Assembly (NCBI RefSeq): GCF_005116475.1
Contig: NZ_SWBO01000014.1
Coordinates: 24,126-88,125 of the forward strand
Source: Pedobacter cryotolerans
Lineage (GTDB): Bacteria > Bacteroidota > Bacteroidia > Sphingobacteriales > Sphingobacteriaceae
Direction of reading: 5' to 3'
Length of the DNA: 64,000 nucleotides
Shown in pieces: positions 42,528 through 52,329 of the stretch (the stretch's first letter is position 1; every line of letters begins with the position of its first letter). The notes below the pieces were generated by a model. That model had not been told where the DNA came from. It saw only the letters and a program-made list of their open reading frames with translations, and did not search any database. The translations under genes were made by a program, and so were the position numbers.

Positions 42528-43697
42528 TTTATTAGCCAAGCCTGGATTAAATAGGTTTTTTAAATTATTAAAGGGTACTTCTATTATATGCCAAGAAAGT
42601 ATAGATAGCGTTATGGTTATAATTGAATAAATGATAAAACAACCTAATTGAGACGACATTATTTTAACTAAAAGAACAATATTATTGTCATGTTCTATAA
42701 AAAATTGAGGATATGTAAGGTTTAAATGCTCATAAATGAGATCAAACATTTTCCAAAAAACAACTGGTACTACCAGATGGTAGAGGTAAATACTGTAACT
42801 TATTTGCCCAAGAAAAAGCACTACTTTGTTTTCTAAAAATTTTTGCAATAAGCCCTTGTAACCAAAAATAGCCTTCTTAATCAGCATATAAGATATTATA
42901 GAGATAATAAGCCCATTAAATACAAAGGACAGGTAAAAAGAATTGGTTAAGATGATAATGAAACCAACCGGAATACCTATGAGCAACGAAACATGAAAGA
43001 ACCTATCTATCAATCGTTCTTGTTCTTTGCTAATGGTAAACTTGAGTGCTAGAATGCCACCTATGGCAAAGGAATCTAAACAATATTGTGTGAGGATAGA
43101 TTGAGGAAAGAAACCTGTTGTAGATTGATAAAAAATAGCTCTTAAAACAATACTTATAAGTGCAACAGCTATAAAGGTTTTGAGTAAATATTTATTCGGA
43201 ATAAAAATGACAATCAATGGCCAAAAGATATAAAATTGCTCTTCAACAGCAAGTGTCCACAGATGAGAGGTAGCTAAAGGCCACTGTTCTGCAAAAAAAA
43301 TATAATAATTTGCTAAGTAAGAAAAATAAGCCACCTCATGCTGTTTTAAATGATGACCTATACCTGGAATAATTAACACCAAGGCTAAGAACATATAATA
43401 GGCAGGGAAAATCCTGATCGTTCTACGAAAAAGAAAGAACAAAATGACCTTGATTTTCGAAAACTTCAATGTTACACTTTTATCTTTAGCAGACATCAAA
43501 ATCTTTGTGATTAGATAACTGCTTAATACAAAAAAGAAATTTACAAATCCACCAAAAAAGTGGCTTACTTTATGTGAAGAGATGATAGGAAGCCAATGAT
43601 AGCAAACAACAAATAATACTGCACAAAAACGTAGGCCATCAAGCTGGGGGTTGTATTTAATTACCCTCGGCGGCGTTTCAACGGAGCTAGTAGTCAT
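42516..43697 (-). CDS. Acyltransferase 3 family membrane protein (OafA-like)
   Basis: A 393-residue membrane protein with about ten hydrophobic segments. The family start IKYNPQLDGLRFCAVLFVVC (DGLR plus the HWLP catalytic His region), RRTIRIFPAYYMFL with the conserved RIxPxY, and WTLAVEEQFYIFWP are all present. Members move acetyl or other acyl groups onto sugars of polysaccharides, lipopolysaccharide or peptidoglycan. No partner gene lies nearby, so the acceptor is unknown. It is convergent with the regulator gene. Confidence 0.92.
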   Translation of the reverse strand: MTTSSVETPPRVIKYNPQLDGLRFCAVLFVVCYHWLPIISSHKVSHFFGGFVNFFFVLSSYLITKILMSAKDKSVTLKFSKIKVILFFLFRRTIRIFPAYYMFLALVLIIPGIGHHLKQHEVAYFSYLANYYIFFAEQWPLATSHLWTLAVEEQFYIFWPLIVIFIPNKYLLKTFIAVALISIVLRAIFYQSTTGFFPQSILTQYCLDSFAIGGILALKFTISKEQERLIDRFFHVSLLIGIPVGFIIILTNSFYLSFVFNGLIISIISYMLIKKAIFGYKGLLQKFLENKVVLFLGQISYSIYLYHLVVPVVFWKMFDLIYEHLNLTYPQFFIEHDNNIVLLVKIMSSQLGCFIIYSIITITLSILSWHIIEVPFNNLKNLFNPGLANKPKG

Positions 43698-43881
43698 TAA
43701 TTAGAATAGGGATTGATGTTGCGCCAAAGATATAATTTTAATTGAACGGTAGTTATAGTTATTTAAGTTTGTGAATAGATTGTCATTTTAAATTAAATGA
43801 GCTTTTGGCAAAAATGGAAAATTTAGAATTAATACTTGCTTACTCAACCTTTAAAATATTTCATCAAAAAAATAATAGCAA

Positions 43882-44859
43882 TTAAAAATAACAGAAATTT
43901 AACCTTCTCTCCTTTTCTGTAAAAAAATTCCAGCTTACAGAAATCTCGTGTGTTGAACCTGCATAACCGGCTAAATTACTCATGCTATGATCATAAGAAT
44001 AACCTAACCTAAAACGTTGATTGATAAAGATTTCCGTCATACCGATAAGGGCGTTGCTACTATTGATGTTAGTTTGCAGATTAGGCTTTTCATAAAGCTT
44101 TATGCCAGTTCTGTAACCTACACCAAGCCAAACCATTTGTTTAAACAGAAAAAAAGCGTTTACATCTAGTACAGTAGGCCCTTTCAAATCATCCTTTATT
44201 AAAAAAAATGGCTTAAAATCGATAACATATTCTTCTATAGGAATTAATGCTCCGCCTGTTAAATAATAATGCGGTCTAGGAGTTGGAAAATTAAAATCTA
44301 AAGATTTTTTATCCAATATATACTTCCCTATCAAATTATTAACAGATGCACCTATATACAGATGAGGTGTGGAAAAAAATACGCCAACATTCATATCTGG
44401 CAGTATTTGTTTTACAGTTCCCACCGGAATGAAATTATCGCCCAAATCTCTTGGCTTTAACAGATCTCCATTTAAACCCGATTGCCTAACCCCAACACCA
44501 AGTCCTAATGCTAACTTTGAAGTTCCTTCTTCATTAATAGGGAAACGGTAAGCATAATTGGCAAAGATTGCAATATTTTTTTGAGCACCTAATTCTTCCG
44601 CATTCATTAATAACGACAAACCAACTCTCTCATTCGGCATAATGGCATCTGCAGCCAGAGAAAAACTTTTTGGCGCATCCTCAATACCAGTCCATTGGTT
44701 TCTGTAAGTTGCGTTAATATTTATACGTTCTCTAAAACCCGCATAAGCAGGATTAATGTAAATACCATTGAAAATATATTGACTATACTGTGCATCTTGT
44801 TGTGCAATACATGTGCCTGCATAGCTAAGCAATAAAATAAGTTTAATTAATTTCCACAT
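43882..44859 (-). CDS. PorP/SprF family type 9 secretion outer-membrane protein
   Basis: A 325-residue beta-barrel of the PorP/SprF family. The signal peptide ends CIAQ, then the family start QDAQYSQYIFNGIYINPAYA and NINATYRNQWTGIEDAPKSF, typical for this group. Barrel strands run to the end, YDHSMSNLAGYAGSTHEISV. SprF-type proteins work with type 9 secretion to export or attach proteins with type-B C-terminal domains. It begins 1 bp after the gene for such a protein, so both are surely one operon. Confidence 0.93.
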   Translation of the reverse strand: MWKLIKLILLLSYAGTCIAQQDAQYSQYIFNGIYINPAYAGFRERININATYRNQWTGIEDAPKSFSLAADAIMPNERVGLSLLMNAEELGAQKNIAIFANYAYRFPINEEGTSKLALGLGVGVRQSGLNGDLLKPRDLGDNFIPVGTVKQILPDMNVGVFFSTPHLYIGASVNNLIGKYILDKKSLDFNFPTPRPHYYLTGGALIPIEEYVIDFKPFFLIKDDLKGPTVLDVNAFFLFKQMVWLGVGYRTGIKLYEKPNLQTNINSSNALIGMTEIFINQRFRLGYSYDHSMSNLAGYAGSTHEISVSWNFFTEKERRLNFCYF

Positions 44860-44860
44860 C

Positions 44861-45787
44861 TTATTCTTTTATCAAAGTAATCCAACCAGTAGTACTTTTA
44901 TCAGTTCCATCTTTTGCTTTAATTTTTAATAAATAATAATAAGTTCCTTCATTTAAACCATTGCCATTCCAATCATTTTTGTAAGCACCATTGCTTTTGT
45001 ACACTTCATTTCCCCACCTATTAAATATCAATAAGTTATGGTCAGGATAAAGTTCTAAACCATCTATTTGCAAAACATCATTTTTACCATCTCCATTGGG
45101 GGTAATTACATTAGGCATCATTACTTCATTTATAATATCCTTCACATCTGTTGCTACATTATTGGCCAAATTAGGGTCGGGTTCAATAGCCGTTACTTTA
45201 ACCGTATTTACTATTTTTCCAGCTTTTATAGCTGAAGTTTTAATTGACAATATCAATTTTTGATTATTTTCTAAGTATGGAATTTTCCAAGAGATCACTT
45301 GGTCAACCACGGTGATTTTTCCAATCGGTTCACCTATGGTGCCCATATATTTTAAGTTTATTGGTAGTTTATCAATCACTTCAATTCCTGTAGCTTTCAT
45401 ATTGCCATTATTTATTACTGAAATTTGATATTCAAAAGCCTCACCCGAACCTACAAATCGTGTTTCAGAAGCTTTGAGAACCTCAAGGTCTGCATATTCA
45501 ACTATCAATAAAAACCCATCAGATAAATCTGATCTACATCCTTCTTTGCTTATCGAAACTACTTGATATAATCCTGCAACACTTGCGATATATACTGCAG
45601 CATTAGCATTTGGCATAGGCTTTCCATCTCGGTACCATTGGTACGAGGATAACCCAGCTTGATCACCTACTGCAAATTTAACCGTAGTACCCAGAGGGAT
45701 TTTTACGACATTAGGTTTTGTTTGTGCAAATACCCAATTTAACTGCAGAATGAATAACGCCAGTAATATATACTGTTTTAAATTCAA
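44861..45787 (-). CDS. Secreted protein with type-B gliding-associated C-terminal domain
   Basis: A 308-residue protein. Signal peptide (to FAQ, about residue 21), an Ig-like domain (LSSYQWYRDGKPMPNANAAV), a DUF11-type repeat (VLKASETRFVGSGEAFEYQI to about residue 215), then the CHU_C/type-B sorting domain: VMMPNVITPNGDGKNDVLQI, LLIFNRWGNEVYKS and GLNEGTYYYLLKIKAKDG. The domain sends the protein through type 9 secretion to the cell surface. It is the last secreted protein in a run of three and lies directly before PorP/SprF. Confidence 0.92.
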   Translation of the reverse strand: MNLKQYILLALFILQLNWVFAQTKPNVVKIPLGTTVKFAVGDQAGLSSYQWYRDGKPMPNANAAVYIASVAGLYQVVSISKEGCRSDLSDGFLLIVEYADLEVLKASETRFVGSGEAFEYQISVINNGNMKATGIEVIDKLPINLKYMGTIGEPIGKITVVDQVISWKIPYLENNQKLILSIKTSAIKAGKIVNTVKVTAIEPDPNLANNVATDVKDIINEVMMPNVITPNGDGKNDVLQIDGLELYPDHNLLIFNRWGNEVYKSNGAYKNDWNGNGLNEGTYYYLLKIKAKDGTDKSTTGWITLIKE

Positions 45788-45810
45788 ACTAATGGTTGGT
45801 AAAAATCTAA

Positions 45811-46554
45811 CTATTGGACAACAATTGTTGGTCTAACTGGCTTAGGGGTTACGGTAACAGTTTGAGTTGTAGCAGCTGTAACTTCACAGCCATTACTATC
45901 GCCCGATTTTAGCGCTCCTGTATTGCCTGTCGTTTTTACGTATTTTACTGTAGCATTAAACACATAAATTCCCGCATCAGTTGTATTTAAGGTAAATGTG
46001 TTTATGGCCGATTGTGAAGCTAAATCTGTTCCTATAGTAGAAATTGAAGGTACAGCGGCTGTGTTTTTTGTAGCAGTCCACACATAAGCATATTCTATAC
46101 CATCAGGTAATGTTTGTGCAGGAGTTGTGGTAGCTGTTATTACAGAATTTAAACTGGCATCGCTACCGCAATAAGAAGCTATGCTTTTAGTTAGCGCCAA
46201 AGTTTTAGTTGGCAGTTGATAAACTGGAAAAGCATCAGACATATCTCCCCAACAGCCATCTTTTGATTTTATTCTATTCGTATAATTATGCACTCCTGCG
46301 CCAAGATTATTTGGAGTAGTAATGTTAGTTGTATTGGCTGTACCATTAAAAGTTTTAACATCGACTTCAACACCTTCTAAATACCAGTAAACTTGGTCGC
46401 CGTTAGTAAGCCCCACTTCTTCTGGAGTATGCAAATTGGCTGTTCCGCCGTCGCATAAATAAACTGGATAGTAAGTTTGCGCCTTACTCTTTGCATTTAC
46501 ACAAATGATGATGATAAATGCAGCTAAAATTGATTTGATAATTGTTGCTTTCAC
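45811..46554 (-). CDS. Secreted protein of unknown function (second gene of surface operon)
   Basis: A 247-residue protein with a signal peptide (to SKAQ, about residue 25). It is Thr/Asn-rich and beta-strand-like, with likely Ig-type folds (QVYWYLEGVEVDVKTFNG, YVWTATKNTAAVPSIS). It has four or more Cys, and no sorting domain at its end; instead it stops with VTVTPKPVRPTIVVQ, which resembles the end of the upstream gene product. I do not know a named family. It starts 19 bp after the 877-residue gene and sits 23 bp before the sorting-domain gene. Confidence 0.7.
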   Translation of the reverse strand: MKATIIKSILAAFIIIICVNAKSKAQTYYPVYLCDGGTANLHTPEEVGLTNGDQVYWYLEGVEVDVKTFNGTANTTNITTPNNLGAGVHNYTNRIKSKDGCWGDMSDAFPVYQLPTKTLALTKSIASYCGSDASLNSVITATTTPAQTLPDGIEYAYVWTATKNTAAVPSISTIGTDLASQSAINTFTLNTTDAGIYVFNATVKYVKTTGNTGALKSGDSNGCEVTAATTQTVTVTPKPVRPTIVVQ

Positions 46555-46573
46555 TGTTTGTAGGGATTTTTTA

Positions 46574-49207
46574 TTAATTATTTAATTGAATATGTGCTTT
46601 TATTGGTTTAGGCTGAATGTTAACGGTTACCGATATATTTTTTGCTTGGCTACAGCCGGTAGATAAATCTTTAACAGAAGTAAGTTTGTAAATAAATGCA
46701 CCGGTGTTGTTAAGTGAGATTGCTACGCTTGCCGTAGCTAAGCCAGACACAGTGCTAACCGTTTGTACACTAGCATTGTTAATACTATAACTAAATTCGT
46801 AAGCTCCAGAGCCGCCTGTGCCAATAAAATTAACAACAGGATTATCAGTTGCGTCTTCACAAATACTCAATGGGCCATTTGCAGTTGCATCTGCTAAAGT
46901 GTTAGCTCTAATAATTGCGTTTGTTTGCGTTCTATTTGTGTTTAGTGTTTTGATGTAAAACGTATGTATACCAGCTGCAGACAATGAACCACTTATGGTA
47001 CGATTGCCAGCAACATCTTGTAAACTTAATGCTGTTGGCAACGCTAAGGTTTCAAATTGTGTTCCATCAGGAGATAAAGGATAAGTTATAGTAGCTATGT
47101 TGCTTCCTATACATACATCTTGTCCATTAATAGTATTATATTTAATGTTGTTGCACAAGCCAACACCAGACAAAGCACCATTTAAACACTCTTCATCTGC
47201 ATCTACAGGACCCGCTGCATTATTGCCAGTAGCATCTGGATCGCTTAAATCAGCTGGTCTTAAAATACTTGCTTTGGCATTATCAAAAACTTGATTATAA
47301 GTACCTGTAAAGGTTGTAACTATAATAAAATCGATCGTAGCTTGATTAGGAAGATCTAATATTGCGTTATAGTTCTGCACTCCAGTAATAGGGTTATTGA
47401 TCACTACACCTGTGGTCTGGTTAGCTGATATTACCGAATTAATTGTTAATCCTGTTGGTATAGAAAATGTAAATTTAGCTCCATTAGTTGCTGAAGGACC
47501 ATCATTTTTAACTTTAACTGTATAAGTGATCATCTGATCAGAAAAGTATTTTGTTAAATCAGGGTTAATCGATTCTATTTTTAAATCAGCTTCGCGAATT
47601 TCGATATTAACCAATTGAGTTGTTTTACCACTTTCAATATAAGTCCATGTATCCATTGAACGTTGGTCTCCAAAATGATCATTTGCATTGTCATTATATC
47701 TACCAAACTTATGTCCATTGCTATTACTGCTAATTCCACTTAAGTTGGTTACAGGATCTGAACTATATCTACCAGCATTACCAGCGTTAGAAATATTGAT
47801 ATCATCCCAATAAACCTTATCGCTGTACTCTGATGGGTTGTTATTTAATGGATTAACATCATAATTAGTGTTATTTTCAATCAACTCTATGATAATCCCC
47901 TGTGGATTAATTTCCATGTCTAAATAAGGAAAATGAACTTCAGCCGACCTCAAGAAAGTTTGAACCAAGGGTGAAATTGGGCCTGGTTGTACAAAATTTC
48001 CATTACCATCTTTCACATCCCAAAATATTTCGTTGTAACCTGGCACTGCCGAGCCATTTATAATTCGATCTGCACCATTAACCAATGGAATTGTAATTTG
48101 ATAACTACCTGATGAAGAAGACGTAAATGTAATTTTAGCTCCTTTATAGCTTAGTTTACTCTCCGTGCCTTCAATGCCAATAAATTTTAAATCTGTAATG
48201 ATAGGCAAAACCGCATTTTTTTTAAGCCAAGTTGTTTGATTTGCGGCAGTTATAAACGCGGTTTCAGTTTCTGGCAAATCGGCATTTGGCTTGTTATAGA
48301 AAATTTTATGTGTTTTATTTAAAGCATCATCAAGTGTCCTTGGATCGTGAAGAGCAGAAAGAGCCGCCGCTGAAGATGAATTTAAACTTTTGTAAGTAGG
48401 CACGCCATTTACCGCAAAACCATTGTTGTTAGAAAAAAAAGTAAAAGCCCATCCATTGTTACCATTGGTTTGTACGCGATACGCCCTGCCATCTTCAGTA
48501 AGTATATAATTATTTACATAAAATCCTCTCTGACTACTTGTAAAATTATTATTGATACCAAGATTTAGTACGTTAGTATACACACGACCATTTAACCAAC
48601 CTGTATTTGCAGTATTTTTTACCGAAACATCCCAAGCGGCTATAAAATTTGCATTTGCAGCAGTTGATTGGGTCCAATTGGCATTAGCAAAAATATTTGG
48701 GGCAGTTACATCAGAACTACTTCCATTGCCAACTGGAGCTAAAAATTCTACTTTCCACACACCTGCTAATGCTGTAGAAACCGAAATAACAATTGGACTA
48801 TAACCAACTTCTGGTCCTTGTAATTCTGCCGTTCGGTTTGGAATATAACCTAAACCATCACTCCCATTATAAGAAATAATATTACCATTTGGAGCGGTGA
48901 GAATTATTTGCCCATTATTTACACCAATTGCACTTGATGAAACCGCAATTTTTTCACCAGCTTTAACATACACATAATGAGTACCTCTTGTTTTAAATGG
49001 ATAACTAAGTGTAGAATTAGTTCCATCAATATTTGCATATAAAAACGCCCTATTACCTTGTGCTCCAGCAGGGTAAAGATCTTTACTGCCTTCTGCAAAG
49101 GTGTTTTGTGCAAAAAAAGAAAATAAAATAAAGAAAACTCCCCACAGCGGTAGCCGAGAAGTTAAAAACGATAGCTTCAATAAATTAAAAACCCTTAAGC
49201 TGTACAT
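46574..49207 (-). CDS. Large secreted DUF11-containing surface protein
   Basis: An 877-residue secreted protein, first of the surface operon. Signal peptide near residues 14-38 (FFILFSFFAQNTFAE). The N-terminal about 450 residues are an unassigned beta-rich region with long Asn/Ser-rich strands; around residues 550-660 lies a DUF11 repeat (LTKYFSDQMITYTVKVKNDG). The last 200 residues are a Cys-containing Ig-like part. It ends VTVNIQPKPIKAHIQLNN with no sorting domain, like the next protein. A role as the main body of a surface adhesin or filament, with the third protein as anchor, is my inference. Confidence 0.72.
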   Translation of the reverse strand: MYSLRVFNLLKLSFLTSRLPLWGVFFILFSFFAQNTFAEGSKDLYPAGAQGNRAFLYANIDGTNSTLSYPFKTRGTHYVYVKAGEKIAVSSSAIGVNNGQIILTAPNGNIISYNGSDGLGYIPNRTAELQGPEVGYSPIVISVSTALAGVWKVEFLAPVGNGSSSDVTAPNIFANANWTQSTAANANFIAAWDVSVKNTANTGWLNGRVYTNVLNLGINNNFTSSQRGFYVNNYILTEDGRAYRVQTNGNNGWAFTFFSNNNGFAVNGVPTYKSLNSSSAAALSALHDPRTLDDALNKTHKIFYNKPNADLPETETAFITAANQTTWLKKNAVLPIITDLKFIGIEGTESKLSYKGAKITFTSSSSGSYQITIPLVNGADRIINGSAVPGYNEIFWDVKDGNGNFVQPGPISPLVQTFLRSAEVHFPYLDMEINPQGIIIELIENNTNYDVNPLNNNPSEYSDKVYWDDINISNAGNAGRYSSDPVTNLSGISSNSNGHKFGRYNDNANDHFGDQRSMDTWTYIESGKTTQLVNIEIREADLKIESINPDLTKYFSDQMITYTVKVKNDGPSATNGAKFTFSIPTGLTINSVISANQTTGVVINNPITGVQNYNAILDLPNQATIDFIIVTTFTGTYNQVFDNAKASILRPADLSDPDATGNNAAGPVDADEECLNGALSGVGLCNNIKYNTINGQDVCIGSNIATITYPLSPDGTQFETLALPTALSLQDVAGNRTISGSLSAAGIHTFYIKTLNTNRTQTNAIIRANTLADATANGPLSICEDATDNPVVNFIGTGGSGAYEFSYSINNASVQTVSTVSGLATASVAISLNNTGAFIYKLTSVKDLSTGCSQAKNISVTVNIQPKPIKAHIQLNN

Positions 49208-49323
49208 CCTTTAAAAATAAGATGCACAGCAAAAGCGTGACTTTTTTAAACCAAACATAATTTAGGGATATATGATTGAATTATTAGTTCTGCTTGCTAA
49301 AATAGGAACATTTTTTGATTGGG

Positions 49324-49356
49324 GAAATATTTTCTACACTTTGTAGAAAATATTTC
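49324..49356. repeat. Perfect 15-bp inverted repeat upstream of the surface operon
   Basis: GAAATATTTTCTACA - CTT - TGTAGAAAATATTTC: perfect arms with a 3-nt loop, 117 bp upstream of the ATG at 49207. No T tract follows on either strand, and no gene ends here, so an operator or recombination site is more likely than a terminator. Confidence 0.85.
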
Positions 49357-49710
49357 TTCATTACTTTCAAATATGTAGAATGTATTACCCTAATATTAAT
49401 TTATTAATAAAGAATTAATTACTTTTTATTCTTTATTATACTAATATTCAGATATTTATATGATTTTTGATAATTTATTTTAAAAGATTAAAATTTATCG
49501 TGCCAAAATTTAAATAAATTATTTTTTTTTTAAAATACAGCATCAAGATTTAGCTAAAAAATAATTATGTTTCAAAAGTTAATAAATTGATCTGTTGCAA
49601 ATATTTAACAAGTATTGCATTGGTTGTTTTGAACTACGTAGCGCAGTAATACTAAAATGTGATGCATTAATGAAAACAACAAAATACAGTAAACTTAAGG
49701 CATAGTCCAT

Positions 49711-49755
49711 AAAAAAAGAGACTGATCATTTTTAATTAATGATGCAGTCTCTTTT
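49711..49755 (-). terminator. Intrinsic terminator of the pectate lyase operon
   Basis: Read on the minus strand: AAAAGAGACTGCATCATT - loop - AATGATCAGTCTCTTTTTTT, a long stem with one bulge and a T7 tract, starting about 38 bp after the stop codon at 49793. Confidence 0.9.
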
Positions 49756-49792
49756 AAAAGTGAGTTTAATTTTTGAGTAATTGAAAAATGGA

Positions 49793-52237
49793 TTATTTCG
49801 CTCCGATATAAAAATTAATTGTTCTTGTCATTGTGCTTCCATCTTGATCTTTAACCGAAAAAACTGCATTACCTAAACCCATTCTACCAGGGTCAAATTG
49901 AGCGATATTACCAGTTAATTTTACTTTACCATTAATTGAACTTTTAATCGTGTAAACTGGTTTAGCATCATAACCTTTAAACAATTTTGACACATCAAAC
50001 TCTTGTGTTTTACCCATATTTAAAAAGTAATGCGGTTCAGCCATCCATTGTAAATAATCATCTAAATTAGTAAAGCCATCTTTATTCTCATCTGCATTGC
50101 AATCACTAAAATCTCCAGCTGCAGAGTTTACATTTAGTTTGTGTACAATTTCCAACCAGTTTGGCAAACCATCGCCATCAGTGTCCCAATTGCTTTCTCT
50201 TTTTACTGTCGGATATTCTTCTAAACCACCAACATCAGTTTGAGTATCAATCATTCCGGCTATACCGCTTTTACTACCTTTGTAAGTATAAGTCCCTTCT
50301 AATGTTTCTTTAATAATGCGTAAATCATGATCATCAAATACAGGTTGATTAGCGCCAACATCAGACAATACTTGCTTGTAAGCATTTTTAGCACTTTGGG
50401 TGGTTACATATGATGGGAAAAAAGCAGAATCAACATACGTTTCATAATTCACTTTTCCCTGTATTGCTCTACCTTTCTCCTGATTTTTTTCATCAAAATA
50501 ACCTGGCATCACGTTTCCGGCAAAATAATAACGTTGCATACCTTTACCAACCCCTTCATGTTGTGCTTTTAAAGCATGAAATACTTCGGTTGCTTTACCT
50601 GGTTTATAATAATTGTTTACAAAATTTACTTCATTAGCACCGCCATCAGTCGTTCTTCTTCCCCAATTGTAAACCACGTTATTTCTTATATCTAATTTAC
50701 CTCCATATTCACCATTTCCATTTAATCCACCTCCAATACTCCAGTTTCTGCCATAATTATGCGCTAATAAATTATGATGAAAGCTACCAATATCACCACC
50801 TATTGTAGCAGCATAACCATGCATTTTACCTTTTTCATATTTACCATGATCGGCAACATTTAAGGCTTCTGAAATTAAGGTATTTTGTAAAGTAATATGA
50901 TGTGCACCTCTAGAGCTAAAAGCCTCGTCAATTGTCCAACTGATAGAACAATGATCAATAATACTATGGTTGGCTCCTGTTAAGCCCATGCCATCATAAG
51001 TTCTACCAGCACCAACCCTCACTCGTAAAAAACGGATCATCCCATCATTACCAGTTAAACCTATTGGTGCAGCTGTAATGGTAATCCCCTTACCTGGTGC
51101 TGTTTGCCCAGCAATGGTAATATAAGGCTGGTTAACTACTAAACGCGACTCTAATTTGATTACACCACCAACATCAAAAACTATAGTTCTTGGGCCTATT
51201 TCATTATTTACCGCTTCACGTAAACTACCCACTCCGCTATCATTTAAATTAGTAACATGTACAACTTTACCACCACGACCACCTCTTGCAAAACGCCCAT
51301 AACCTTCGGCACCAGGAAAAGCCAATTGCGCAGGGCGGAAATACCATACTTTACCTTTCGTAATATTACCACTTTGATCTTGCTCATCAATACGCCAAAA
51401 ATAGGTTTCCATACTGTATAAATCTTTAATTGGGTATGTGGTATCAGTTTGTGTGCCCTTAAATTCTGGCGCAGTGCGATTGGCTTTCTCCACAGCATTT
51501 TTATCTAAACCAAAATAAACATCATGTGATTTTACATTTGCTGCTGCTGTCCATTTTAAAGTAATATTGCTACCTAAATTTACATGCTCATCTGCATCTA
51601 TTGGTATAGGCATTTTGGCCTGCTTAGCTAAATTAGGGGTATTTAATTCAAAGCCATTGAGAGAAAAACTTGCACCTTCATTTGCCTGATAGCGAATTAC
51701 AACCGGAACGCCTGATTTGACTTGAAAAGTAAGATAGGCCAGCTGTGCTTTGGTGGTATGTTCGGCTCTTGTACTTGGCGATAATTTATCTATAGCTAAT
51801 TTTCCATCAACGTAAATAGCCATTTGGGTTGGTACTGCAGCTGTGCTTTGGCTAAAAGAATTGTGAAAACTCAATAATGTGTGAATACCTTCTTTTAAAC
51901 CATTAATAGTTAATTCAACAGGAACTTTAGTCGTAATTCCATCGTTAACTAATTTAGCATAAAACGGGGCTTGTACACCTGCCTTATACCAATCTGAAGT
52001 GAAATTTCCCTTTAGGCTAAACTGAATACCATCAATAGTTTTCTGTGCAACTGTACCGTTTGATATAGGCCATGAAATATAACCCAATTCATGTACTTCT
52101 GCCTCGTTTCTGCCACTAAAATTTAAATCAACTTTAACGACTGGTTTTTGTGCGTAAAGAGCTGAGCTAAATAGCGTAAGCGCTAAACAACTGGTTAAAA
52201 ATTTATGATTAATATATCTTTGAATTGTTTTTTGCAT
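49793..52237 (-). CDS. Secreted multidomain pectate lyase (PL1-like)
   Basis: An 814-residue protein (start MQKTIQRYINHKFLTSCLAL at 52237; the longer frame to 52264 lacks a better signal). Signal peptide to YAQ; an N-terminal binding-type domain (about 25-190); a fibronectin-type region (VNLGSNITLKWTAAANVKSH); then the PL1 beta-helix from GAEGYGRFARGGRGGKVVHV with NHSIIDHCSISWTIDEAFSS. Asp-rich calcium motifs follow (DTDGDGLPNW, DENKDGFTN) and a final cadherin-like part (KDQDGSTMTRTINFYIG). It should cleave pectate by beta-elimination outside the cell. It follows the shorter lyase gene by 92 bp and ends in a strong terminator. Confidence 0.88.
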   Translation of the reverse strand: MQKTIQRYINHKFLTSCLALTLFSSALYAQKPVVKVDLNFSGRNEAEVHELGYISWPISNGTVAQKTIDGIQFSLKGNFTSDWYKAGVQAPFYAKLVNDGITTKVPVELTINGLKEGIHTLLSFHNSFSQSTAAVPTQMAIYVDGKLAIDKLSPSTRAEHTTKAQLAYLTFQVKSGVPVVIRYQANEGASFSLNGFELNTPNLAKQAKMPIPIDADEHVNLGSNITLKWTAAANVKSHDVYFGLDKNAVEKANRTAPEFKGTQTDTTYPIKDLYSMETYFWRIDEQDQSGNITKGKVWYFRPAQLAFPGAEGYGRFARGGRGGKVVHVTNLNDSGVGSLREAVNNEIGPRTIVFDVGGVIKLESRLVVNQPYITIAGQTAPGKGITITAAPIGLTGNDGMIRFLRVRVGAGRTYDGMGLTGANHSIIDHCSISWTIDEAFSSRGAHHITLQNTLISEALNVADHGKYEKGKMHGYAATIGGDIGSFHHNLLAHNYGRNWSIGGGLNGNGEYGGKLDIRNNVVYNWGRRTTDGGANEVNFVNNYYKPGKATEVFHALKAQHEGVGKGMQRYYFAGNVMPGYFDEKNQEKGRAIQGKVNYETYVDSAFFPSYVTTQSAKNAYKQVLSDVGANQPVFDDHDLRIIKETLEGTYTYKGSKSGIAGMIDTQTDVGGLEEYPTVKRESNWDTDGDGLPNWLEIVHKLNVNSAAGDFSDCNADENKDGFTNLDDYLQWMAEPHYFLNMGKTQEFDVSKLFKGYDAKPVYTIKSSINGKVKLTGNIAQFDPGRMGLGNAVFSVKDQDGSTMTRTINFYIGAK

Positions 52238-52329
52238 GTTTCTTTTGGAATTATTCAATTCCATTTTTAAGTGTAATTATTCTTATTTGAGAGAAATAAT
52301 GGCTCAAAGTTTAATTTTAGCAAAGATAA

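Larger units (their letters stand above)
49208..49792. other. Non-coding AT-rich region between surface operon and pectate lyases
   Basis: A 585-bp gap, extremely AT-rich, without a coding signal. It holds a perfect 15-bp hairpin (49324-49356) and the pectate lyase terminator (49711-49755). The surface operon's promoter must lie here. Confidence 0.6.
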
